Source: Treponema bryantii
GTDB lineage: Bacteria > Spirochaetota > Spirochaetia > Treponematales > Treponemataceae
Assembly (NCBI RefSeq): GCF_900111035.1
Contig: NZ_FOFU01000001.1
Coordinates: forward strand, 566,558 to 630,557
Reading direction: 5' to 3'
Length of the DNA: 64,000 bases
Made by a program: the position numbers and the translations under genes. Positions within the stretch are counted from its first letter, which is position 1, and every line of letters begins with the position of its first letter. The notes beneath the pieces were generated by a model. The model had not been told where the DNA came from. It saw nothing but the letters and a program-made list of their open reading frames with translations, and searched no databases. Below are positions 1 through 7,533 of this stretch, in pieces.

Positions 1-68
1 GCTATGAATTTATCGAGACGTTGCTGTTCAGGAAAATCCTGTGGAACTTTTGCACTGAAAAAAGGCAT
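1..68 (-). CDS. RluA-family pseudouridine synthase, N-terminal fragment
   Basis: Only the first 22 codons lie in the window; the gene runs off its left edge. The visible N-terminus ends in QQRLDKFIA, which is how the S4-like RNA-binding domain of RluA/RluD-type 23S rRNA pseudouridine synthases usually begins. The ATG overlaps the stop codon of the upstream 168-residue gene by one base (TAATG), so the two are probably translationally coupled. The family call rests on about ten residues; another S4-domain protein is possible. Confidence 0.55.
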   Translation of the reverse strand, partial: MPFFSAKVPQDFPEQQRLDKFI

Positions 69-574
69 TATTCTTCAATCTCCACAACATCATCAGAATC
101 ATCATTTCTAAAATCAGAAGGCATAGGAATTACCTGTGCATCTTCATCTTCAGAAATAGGAACAACAGCTATATCATCATAATTTACCTGTTGCTTTTTC
201 TTCTTTGAATTTCTTCTTACAATCTGAACAATTAAATCTGTTAAGCCAATACCAACACAGATTCCAAGTGAAGTAAGAATAATTCCTTTCTGTTCATCTT
301 TGGAAAAAGAAGAACTTGAGAAAATATCTGGTTTGTATTCTTCTGCAAAATCATTTTTAGCATATCGATAGGTTGAATAAGCAAGGGTCGCATCAAGAGT
401 TACAAAAGGAAGTGCACCTATAGTAATGATCTCAAACCGGCGGATATCCTTTAAGGTCTGAGGAAGTTCATCATCTTCATATGGTTTTGGAGTAGTATCT
501 TCTGAAAATACAGGTAAAGCTGTATTCAAAAGTAAAGAGAAAATCAGAATTTTTGCTATAAGCTTTTTTTTCAT
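68..574 (-). CDS. hypothetical exported or membrane protein, 168 aa
   Basis: I do not recognise this protein. Residues 1-24 look like a signal peptide (KKK, a hydrophobic stretch, then VFS-E). A second hydrophobic segment at about 98-118 is followed by a basic run (RRNSKKKKQQ), so the protein may stay in the membrane. The last 40 residues are acidic (DEDAQ, DDSDDVVEIEE). Its start overlaps the yggS-like gene stop by four bases (ATGA), and its stop overlaps the rluA-like start, so it belongs to the same transcript. No catalytic motif is visible. Confidence 0.75.
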   Translation of the reverse strand: MKKKLIAKILIFSLLLNTALPVFSEDTTPKPYEDDELPQTLKDIRRFEIITIGALPFVTLDATLAYSTYRYAKNDFAEEYKPDIFSSSSFSKDEQKGIILTSLGICVGIGLTDLIVQIVRRNSKKKKQQVNYDDIAVVPISEDEDAQVIPMPSDFRNDDSDDVVEIEE

Positions 575-1293
575 GATTTACTGTAATCCCTTTCTCCAAA
601 AATTGCAGTACCAACTCTAACAAGTGTTGATCCTTCTTCTATTGCAATTTCAAAATCGCCAGACATTCCCATTGAAAGTTCTGTAAGTGAAAGACTTTGA
701 TAATCCTTACGCAGGCGTTCAGAAAGCTCTCTTAATGTTATAAAAGATTTTCTGATTAAAGCTTCATCCTCTGTAAAAGGAGCCATTGTCATAAATCCCT
801 TGGGAATTACATGCGGGAAATCTCCATTGATGATTGCTTCTATTGATTCACGAAGTGCTTTTTCTGTTGTATAGCCGGATTTTGATTCTTCTCCAGTATG
901 ATATTCAAAAAGAATTTCGATATTGCGGTTAAGCTTTGCGCACTGCTTTTCAATTTCTTTAAGCAGATCAATGCGGTCTACAGACTGAATACATGAAGCA
1001 AACTCAACTGCTTTTTTTACTTTGTTAGATTGAAGCTGTCCAATCATCTGAACTTTAATTTCCGGGTGTTGTGCAATAAGCGGAGGAAATTTTTCTGAAG
1101 CTTCCTGTACACGGTTTTCGCCGAATAATAACTGTCCGGCTTCAAAAGCTTCGACTACAGCTCCTGCAGGATGAAACTTACTGACGGCCATCAGTTTTAC
1201 AGCCCCCTGTGGACGTCCGGCCTTTGTTTCTGCCTGTTCTATTCTGTTTCTGATTTTTTCAAGATTATCTTTGATGCAAATTAGTTCACTCAT
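571..1293 (-). CDS. YggS/PROSC-family PLP-binding protein
   Basis: This is a 240-residue single-domain protein of the YggS/YlmE/PLPBP family, which binds pyridoxal 5'-phosphate and helps vitamin B6 homeostasis in the cytoplasm. It has no confirmed enzymatic activity in the family. The cofactor lysine is K39 in the N-terminal motif LMAVSKFHP. Other family signatures are FGENRVQEA, MIGQLQSNK, the ESKSGY segment and the C-terminal phosphate-binding region LSMGMSGDFEIAIEEGST. Length matches the family (about 230-240). An AGGTGA Shine-Dalgarno precedes the ATG. The gene overlaps rsmA by four bases. Confidence 0.93.
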   Translation of the reverse strand: MSELICIKDNLEKIRNRIEQAETKAGRPQGAVKLMAVSKFHPAGAVVEAFEAGQLLFGENRVQEASEKFPPLIAQHPEIKVQMIGQLQSNKVKKAVEFASCIQSVDRIDLLKEIEKQCAKLNRNIEILFEYHTGEESKSGYTTEKALRESIEAIINGDFPHVIPKGFMTMAPFTEDEALIRKSFITLRELSERLRKDYQSLSLTELSMGMSGDFEIAIEEGSTLVRVGTAIFGERDYSKS

Positions 1294-2150
1294 TTTTCAC
1301 CTTCGATTACATCTGAAAGTCTAAGAAGCTCATCGAGTGAAAGAACCTCAGCTCGTTTCATAATATCAATACCAGCTTTTTCAAGACAGCTTACGGCAAG
1401 GTCATTGTTTTTTAAGAACTGAGAAAGATTATTGCGGACTGTCTTACGGCGTGAACTGAAAAGTGCTCTCTGCATTTTTACAAACAACGCAGGATTTTTA
1501 CAGCAAGGGAAATCAGCCTTTTTAGTAAATACAACTGCACGTGAATCTACATTTGGTTTTGGCCAGAAGTTTCCGCCTGAAAGATCAAGTAAAGGTTTTA
1601 CATCATAAGCCCACTGGCACAAAGCAGAAAAAGATGAATAGTCTGCACTGCCCGGTTTTGCGCACATTCTCTGTGCAACTTCTTTTTGAACTGTAAATAC
1701 ACAGCGTTCAAAACGTACGTTATTTTCGATTGTATCTGCGATAATTGTTGCGGCAATATTGTATGGGAGATTTCCAAAGAAGCGGTCTGGCTGCCCTGCT
1801 TTTTCAAACTGTCCCTTCCAGGTTTTAAGGACATCTCCTTCTACAATATGGAATGTATTCTTTGCTGAATAGTCTTCAAAAAACTGACTGATAAGAGAAG
1901 CAAATCCGCGGTCGATTTCAAATACAGTAAGGTCAGATCCGCGTTCAAGAATTGTGTTTGTCATTGCACCAAGGCCAGGACCTACTTCCCAAACCTTGAT
2001 TCCTTCTCCAACTTCCAGAGCATCTACAAGTCGTTTTCGGGCATCTTCATTTATCAAAAAATTCTGTCCGAATTTTTTTTGCATGGAAAAGCCGTTTATA
2101 TCCAGTACTTGTTTGAGTTCAGCTGGTGAATTGTAGTCAGGATGCTTCAA
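1290..2150 (-). CDS. rsmA: 16S rRNA (adenine1518/1519-N6)-dimethyltransferase RsmA
   Basis: RsmA (KsgA) dimethylates two adjacent adenines in the 3'-terminal hairpin of 16S rRNA using S-adenosylmethionine. Visible motifs are KKFGQNFLIN at the N-terminus, the SAM-binding EVGPGLGAMT (motif I) and the catalytic NLPYNI (motif IV). I place the start at a TTG at 2150, giving 286 residues: GGAG lies six bases upstream (2157-2160), and this TTG immediately follows the comEC-like stop. An in-frame ATG at 2186 would overlap that gene by 35 bases and has no Shine-Dalgarno. Confidence 0.93.
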   Translation of the reverse strand: MKHPDYNSPAELKQVLDINGFSMQKKFGQNFLINEDARKRLVDALEVGEGIKVWEVGPGLGAMTNTILERGSDLTVFEIDRGFASLISQFFEDYSAKNTFHIVEGDVLKTWKGQFEKAGQPDRFFGNLPYNIAATIIADTIENNVRFERCVFTVQKEVAQRMCAKPGSADYSSFSALCQWAYDVKPLLDLSGGNFWPKPNVDSRAVVFTKKADFPCCKNPALFVKMQRALFSSRRKTVRNNLSQFLKNNDLAVSCLEKAGIDIMKRAEVLSLDELLRLSDVIEGEK

Positions 2151-2151
2151 T

Positions 2152-3438
2152 TTAGACTCCGCTTTTAAGACAAAAGTTTGGTACATTGGAAAATAAATTC
2201 ACAATGTAAGTAATGACAGTATACTGTAAATTTATAAAAATTCCACTAGGTTTTGAAAGGATTGGAAATATAAGGCTCAGTAGAATAAGAAGAAGTCCGC
2301 TGTAAATAAAAACTGTTACAAATGGTGAAACTACTGTTGCAGAAACAATTCCAATCGGACTGAACGCGCCAAAGAGTTTGAGTGAAATTGGTGCAGTAAA
2401 GGTTTGTGCGCCTGTGGCTGCAGATAAAGAAGATGCAATTGCCTTTGGACAGAACATTGAATAAAAACGTTTGAACAGATTTGCACTTAACAGGATTCCG
2501 GCTAATGCTCCGTACGATAAAATAAATGCTGAACTGTGAATATCCTGAGGACATAATGCGCTTTGTAATAAAAATGAAAAGCATAGAATTGAAAGTAAAT
2601 CAGGCTTTTTAGCACCGGCTATTGTTGCTGCAATTGTAAGCAGTGAACATATAAAGGCTCTCGACAGAGATGGAGAAAAACCTGCGAACCAGACAAAGCC
2701 AAAAAGTGCTGAGATTCGAAGGATAAAGGTAAGTTTTCTGATGCCGGCTTTATTACCGAAAAACAGTGCAATTGCAGAAAACATTGAAAGATGCATCCCG
2801 GAGAGTGCCAGTATATGGGAAAGACCGGCGCGGCGGAAAGCTTCCTGTGTCGACGGTTCAGTATATTCGCGGGCCCCGCAGAGGAGCGCCAGGAGAAGGC
2901 CGCCTCCACTGCCCCAGCCATACATTAAGCGTTTGAAGTGAAGGCGGCAAAGGGCGCGGAGATGCTGGAGGCGGCCCCGCCACGATGAAGGCCACTCGTA
3001 CGCGGTGCATTCGCGGATGTAGAATACATTGTTTGTGAGACGACCACGGAAGGTACAGTGACCGCCCGCTTCGTACAGAAATGCCTGGCCGCTGTGCTTC
3101 TTCTGTGAATCAGAAAATAATTTGCCTGGAGAATATGCTTCTGCGAACTCAGCTGGTAACATTATCTTCACTCGGCCCTTTGCTGTGGACTGGAAATTGC
3201 GGGCGTCTGCGGCTTTTTCTAATGAGAAGGTTGCACTGTAGTATGAGCCGTTTCCGGTTCTTGAAGGAGATGAAAGAATTATTCCAGTGATTTCTGTGAT
3301 TTGTTCTGTTTTAATCAGAGCGCGTGGAGCTGTTCTATCCGGGATATTAAATAATCCCGAATAGAAAATAAAAACGCAAATAAGTGCTGAAAGGAATACA
3401 GGTTTCTTAAAATAATTTAATGAACTGTTTACTGCCAT
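2152..3438 (-). CDS. ComEC/Rec2-family competence membrane protein lacking the metallo-hydrolase domain
   Basis: The 428-residue protein has two N-terminal hydrophobic segments, a DUF4131-like soluble part (about 30-160), and a polytopic competence domain (about 175-425) with the diagnostic HILALSGMHLSMF segment. In transformable bacteria ComEC forms the inner-membrane channel for single-stranded DNA. Full-length ComEC has about 700-800 residues with a C-terminal metallo-beta-lactamase-like nuclease domain; that domain is absent here and the ORF closes right before rsmA. DNA uptake is therefore not assured. Its start overlaps the end of the upstream gene by ten bases. Confidence 0.82.
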   Translation of the reverse strand: MAVNSSLNYFKKPVFLSALICVFIFYSGLFNIPDRTAPRALIKTEQITEITGIILSSPSRTGNGSYYSATFSLEKAADARNFQSTAKGRVKIMLPAEFAEAYSPGKLFSDSQKKHSGQAFLYEAGGHCTFRGRLTNNVFYIRECTAYEWPSSWRGRLQHLRALCRLHFKRLMYGWGSGGGLLLALLCGAREYTEPSTQEAFRRAGLSHILALSGMHLSMFSAIALFFGNKAGIRKLTFILRISALFGFVWFAGFSPSLSRAFICSLLTIAATIAGAKKPDLLSILCFSFLLQSALCPQDIHSSAFILSYGALAGILLSANLFKRFYSMFCPKAIASSLSAATGAQTFTAPISLKLFGAFSPIGIVSATVVSPFVTVFIYSGLLLILLSLIFPILSKPSGIFINLQYTVITYIVNLFSNVPNFCLKSGV

Positions 3439-4601
3439 CTGAGTCCTGACAGTGCTTCTCTGGCAGCAGTCAGAACCGATTCCTCATAATTAAGATAAGT
3501 TACAGCAAGCAGTGAATCAAATGCAGCCTTGTCGCCAATAGCACCTAAAGTATTGATTACAGCCAGTACGATTTCAGAAGCAACTGCGCTTCCATTTTCG
3601 GTCCGGCCATTCAATTCTTCAAGGTAACTGATTAACGGAGAAACAGCATCAAGCGGAGAAATATTTCTGAGCGAGGTAATTACAGTCTTAAACTGTTCTT
3701 CATTCATATTCTTTTTCTCATACAGCTTTTTTGAAAGTGCAAAGTAAGAAAGCGCTGTTGACGAGGCGCGAGTCCAGTTATTCTCACTTAAAATATTAAG
3801 TGCAGTAAGCTGAACATTGATATTCTCTGAAGAAGTTCCCGAAGAATTTTCTACTAATAATATAGACTCACTTAGAACATTTTCGGCAATTTCACAGAGA
3901 TTTTTTTTGGAAATTTGAGAATTTTTTTGTGAAAGCTCAAATATAGCAACAACCTTCTTCATATCTGAGCTGTTTATGAGTTTTAACACTTCTTCCATTG
4001 CATTTGGAATAAGTGCTATTGTTGTCTTTTCGATTTCCTTTTTATACGCACTGTAAGAATTATCATATAAGAAAGCGTATAAAATTTTAAAGGATTCTTC
4101 ATTTCCAATAGATTCAAGTGCAGAAATACAGGCTTTAAAAACTCCGCTGTCTGCACTCTTTATTTCTGTAGTTTTCAGATAACTGTTAAGAAGTGCTGTA
4201 AAAGAAAATGTTGGAATACAGTCTTTAAGAGCAACTATCTTTGAAATTACGGCAATCTGAACTGTGCTGCTTTTGTTGAATTCTGTAAACAGAGAAATAA
4301 AATTATCAGTAAGAATCTGCTTTTGAGTATCTGTCTGTTTTTTTACAGTTTCTGGAGAATAAGATAAAACTGCTGCTACAGCAAGTCCATCGAGATCTCT
4401 GTCATTTCCAAGGGTTTCCTTATTTTCAAGACAGAACGCAACTGCCTTTTCAGATATCCAGTCTGATTCAGCTCCCTTTGCTTCACGAACTGCTGCTGTC
4501 TTATCAGCTAAATTTCCCTTAATAAATTTAATTTTACTTGTCTGTGCAAAGAGTGTAAAAGTTACGGTTCCTAAAATAATTAGACTTATAATTCTTTTCA
4601 T
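3429..4601 (-). CDS. exported HEAT-repeat-like protein, 390 aa
   Basis: An N-terminal signal peptide (MKRIISLIILGTVTFTLFAQ) is followed by an all-helical protein. Spaced helix pairs with A-L-x-S/N-x-G/E patterns (SALESIGNEESFKILYAFL; INTLGAIGDKAAFDSLLAVT) resemble HEAT or armadillo repeats, giving a superhelical binding surface rather than an enzyme. I infer a periplasmic or envelope scaffold. A strong GAGGTGA Shine-Dalgarno precedes the ATG. It sits between the PilZ gene and comEC-like gene in one minus-strand run. No specific function can be assigned. Confidence 0.72.
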   Translation of the reverse strand: MKRIISLIILGTVTFTLFAQTSKIKFIKGNLADKTAAVREAKGAESDWISEKAVAFCLENKETLGNDRDLDGLAVAAVLSYSPETVKKQTDTQKQILTDNFISLFTEFNKSSTVQIAVISKIVALKDCIPTFSFTALLNSYLKTTEIKSADSGVFKACISALESIGNEESFKILYAFLYDNSYSAYKKEIEKTTIALIPNAMEEVLKLINSSDMKKVVAIFELSQKNSQISKKNLCEIAENVLSESILLVENSSGTSSENINVQLTALNILSENNWTRASSTALSYFALSKKLYEKKNMNEEQFKTVITSLRNISPLDAVSPLISYLEELNGRTENGSAVASEIVLAVINTLGAIGDKAAFDSLLAVTYLNYEESVLTAAREALSGLRWQ

Positions 4602-4629
4602 AATCTCACCTCTTATACCTCAATCCTGA

Positions 4630-5922
4630 TTAAAAGACATTTATTTCGTCTGCTTTATTTGGAATATCATCAGAAGAATCAGATTTTGGTTTTGAATCCT
4701 GTGTTTCTGATGTAGAAATACTTCTGCCTGTTGCTTCTGCAAGATCTTGTGCAATTTCATTTGTTTCAGTCGCAACTGCAGCTTCAGTTTCATTTTCAGA
4801 AGGTTTATTTTCCTCTACTGTGCCTTCTGGATTCTCTGATTTCTCTGCATTCTCAGGTTTGTCAGCATTTTCTTGTGCCTGTTCCAGAGCTTCTTTTTCA
4901 TCATCTTCTGTCTGCTCAAGAGCCTCCATAACTTCCTTTTCATTCTCAGGCATCATATTGTAAACAAACTTCAATACTTCATTACGCATTGAGGTTTCAA
5001 TATGTGTACACTCAAAATGCAGCAGCGACTGATTCTGTTCCTCATTAAACTCAACTGTTCTTACAATACCAACCATAAGAATCAGCTTGTTCTGAATATT
5101 AAACTGAAGCTTAATTTTTACATTCTGTACACCCTTACCTCCAATTCTGATAAGAGCGCCAGCTTCAGATATATCCTCAATTAAACAACGGAAACCGTTC
5201 TGAGTTTCAATTGCATTGATATCAATCTTTTCTTTTTTGATAATATAAAGCATTCCGTAAATCTGACACTTTACACGGACAGCCTTACGCTTTTGTGTAC
5301 GAACTAGATTTGAAGAATGTTTAAGGAATAATGCAGATTTACCAAGGAAGAGTCCACTCTGTGTTACTGTTGTATCAAAAACATAACGGGCATCTCCCTT
5401 ACGCCATAAATAAACACTGATTACCTTGCCTACCCAGTCTTCACCGGTAAATGGAATAAGGTTTTTCTGACGTGGAACATTTATTACAAGAAAGTTTCCG
5501 TTTCCTACAATCTCAGAAACAAATACACCTTTACCAGGAAGAATAATTCGGAGAGGCTGTCCTTTATCAAGGGAATGAGTTGTTGTCATTCCTTTTTTCT
5601 CATCAGCTTCATTCTGAATCTTAGTACGGTAATTAAAAAGCTTTGTCATTAAAAGCTGATTTTTCTGATTATTATCTGCACTGGTAATGTTTGAAATCTG
5701 GGTCATGCATTTTGTAAGTGAAGGAAGGGAATAAAAAAGTGAAGTTGGCTGTTCAAGATTACATAATTCTGCAGCATTCCAGAGCATTGAAATTTCAGGA
5801 AAAGAAAAGCCGGAGTCTAACCCCGTAATAAAGAAATTGATACGTGGTTTGAAAGCTGTATAAACAGCACCCATTATTGCCAGAATAATTACTAAAATTA
5901 TTAAAAACGTAACTGTGTACAA
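4630..5922 (-). CDS. membrane-anchored PilZ-domain protein (putative c-di-GMP receptor)
   Basis: Residues 1-22 form a transmembrane anchor. Residues about 115-200 resemble a YcgR-type N-terminal PilZ-like domain, and about 208-325 form a PilZ domain with both c-di-GMP-binding signatures: R212-x3-R216 (RKAVR) and D250-x-S-x2-G255 (DISEAG). The last 90 residues are a low-complexity acidic tail. PilZ proteins of this layout act as c-di-GMP effectors, often on flagellar motility; the target here is unknown. The start is a TTG supported by GAGGG just upstream. The decayed HD-GYP phosphodiesterase at 11531-11761 is the only other c-di-GMP-related sequence in the window. Confidence 0.87.
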   Translation of the reverse strand: MYTVTFLIILVIILAIMGAVYTAFKPRINFFITGLDSGFSFPEISMLWNAAELCNLEQPTSLFYSLPSLTKCMTQISNITSADNNQKNQLLMTKLFNYRTKIQNEADEKKGMTTTHSLDKGQPLRIILPGKGVFVSEIVGNGNFLVINVPRQKNLIPFTGEDWVGKVISVYLWRKGDARYVFDTTVTQSGLFLGKSALFLKHSSNLVRTQKRKAVRVKCQIYGMLYIIKKEKIDINAIETQNGFRCLIEDISEAGALIRIGGKGVQNVKIKLQFNIQNKLILMVGIVRTVEFNEEQNQSLLHFECTHIETSMRNEVLKFVYNMMPENEKEVMEALEQTEDDEKEALEQAQENADKPENAEKSENPEGTVEENKPSENETEAAVATETNEIAQDLAEATGRSISTSETQDSKPKSDSSDDIPNKADEINVF

Positions 5923-5965
5923 AATTCCCTCTTTTTTATTATAATATCATTATAACACAAATTAT

Positions 5966-6628
5966 ATGAAAAAGCATACTTTATTATCGGATATAGCAGT
6001 TTTTTTGCTTATTTTTTTCTTATTTATTGTACCTCCTTTCTTTGTTTCAATGGACAAAAATACAAGTCCGCTCTTTAATGGCTGGGGTTTTCCCTGGTAT
6101 CAGACTTTGCTGGCGGTATTATGTATCGTAATTCTTTTTTTCTATTATGAAAAACAGAACAAAAAAACTTTAATTATAGCTCCTGTTCTAATTACATACG
6201 GAATGCTTTTTTCTGTTTCACTTTTCTGCAGATTTCTATCTGAATTTTTAAAGTCAAAAGGAATTGATTCCGGCATGTACGAAGCTGGAATAGTTTTAAA
6301 ACCAGACAGTTTTATAAAGTGGATGAATTGCCTCATCTTATTCCTGACTGGTGCATTTTATGAAGAGGTGTTATACCGCTTTTATTTTATAGATATGCTT
6401 TTTTCTCTGATTACCAGAAAGAAAGTTTTCCGTTTCAGCAGATTGTTATGTGAAATTGCAGGTCTTGTAATCTTTGCTTGTGCACATTTTTATATGGGCT
6501 GGATTGCTGTTTTAAATGCAGCCATTGCTCACATCTTTTTAAGAAGATGTTATTTACACACAGGTAAACTCTGGCCGTGTGTAGTTTCTCATTTTATTTA
6601 TAATGTGGTTTCTTTGATTTTGTTATAA
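5966..6628 (+). CDS. CPBP-family intramembrane glutamic endopeptidase
   Basis: This 220-residue polytopic protein has about six hydrophobic segments and the CPBP (Abi, CAAX-protease-like) signatures: EEVLYR at 133-138 (motif 1, with the catalytic glutamates), CAHFYMGW (motif 2 His) and a C-terminal VSHFIYN (motif 3 His). Family members cleave within or near the membrane; substrates are not predictable. The ATG follows a TATAAC box by nine bases and has no Shine-Dalgarno. Its 3' end overlaps the convergent DUF4340 gene by 31 bases. Confidence 0.86.
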   Translation: MKKHTLLSDIAVFLLIFFLFIVPPFFVSMDKNTSPLFNGWGFPWYQTLLAVLCIVILFFYYEKQNKKTLIIAPVLITYGMLFSVSLFCRFLSEFLKSKGIDSGMYEAGIVLKPDSFIKWMNCLILFLTGAFYEEVLYRFYFIDMLFSLITRKKVFRFSRLLCEIAGLVIFACAHFYMGWIAVLNAAIAHIFLRRCYLHTGKLWPCVVSHFIYNVVSLILL

Positions 6629-7533
6629 GTCCAGCTGCTGATTTTTGAATACGAAATATAGAATGCTGATTTTGAGTCAGGCTTGAAGTATCTGGTTTTT
6701 ACAAAATAGACACTTTCATTGTCTGACGGGAATATTTCAAGCGAAATACTGCTCTTGTTTCCGATTTCAATTTCTATATTTGCAGAAGCATTTGTATCAT
6801 TTAGATTCTGATATTCTGATTCTGATAAAAGTCCACCATGACGCAATTCAAGAAGTTTGTTTAGGTTTGAGATTTTATTTGATTTTGGCCCTTCTGAATT
6901 ATCTTTAATAAACAGTAATGCCTGCTGAATGTCATTTGTTGGAAGAATTTCAGATGAAATAATATTTGGATCTGACCAGCTTTGAACTGAGGTTGTCAGA
7001 TAAACATCCAGCGAGGAATCGATTTCATAGATTTTTGTATTTTCTCCACTCATCATATAGCGGGAACTTAAAGAAAAATCCTGGTTACCGAAAAGGAGTT
7101 CCCTATAACTACCTTCATTACTGTAACTGTAACGAAGGTGAAATTCAGTGCCGTTTGTGAGTCCCAAAGAACTGTTTTTAGAGATTTTGTCTGATATTTT
7201 ATACAAGTTACGAACTTTTGTAAGTTCATTCAGAAGATTATTTATATGCTCCGATGAAGCAGGAATTGAAATCTGATTGTTATTACTGGTAATGATCCAG
7301 AAATCTTCCTGTTTAGTGAATTCTATAGAGCCGGTTGAATCCTGCAGGATAATTGAGTTGATGCTGTCTTTGTATTTTTGATTTACAAGGGCTGTTTTTA
7401 CCTTCTCTCTTTTATCTTGAGATGAACAGCTTTTTACAAAAGAGAGAGAATAAAGAATTACAAGAAATGCTGTAACAGCGATGAGTATTTTTGAATTTTT
7501 ATTGATTTTTGAGCTATTTCTGGCGTTTAACAT
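6598..7533 (-). CDS. DUF4340-domain protein of a Gld-type exporter
   Basis: A 311-residue protein with one N-terminal transmembrane segment (about 12-30) and a mostly beta extracytoplasmic body resembling DUF4340. These proteins regularly follow GldG-like genes in ABC-2 exporter clusters, as here. The ATG at 7533 is preferred over an in-frame TTG at 7548; the gene begins inside the end of the GldF/GldG gene, so the two are co-translated. The biochemical role of DUF4340 is unknown; I infer an extracytoplasmic partner of the transporter. Confidence 0.8.
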   Translation of the reverse strand: MLNARNSSKINKNSKILIAVTAFLVILYSLSFVKSCSSQDKREKVKTALVNQKYKDSINSIILQDSTGSIEFTKQEDFWIITSNNNQISIPASSEHINNLLNELTKVRNLYKISDKISKNSSLGLTNGTEFHLRYSYSNEGSYRELLFGNQDFSLSSRYMMSGENTKIYEIDSSLDVYLTTSVQSWSDPNIISSEILPTNDIQQALLFIKDNSEGPKSNKISNLNKLLELRHGGLLSESEYQNLNDTNASANIEIEIGNKSSISLEIFPSDNESVYFVKTRYFKPDSKSAFYISYSKISSWTYNKIKETTL

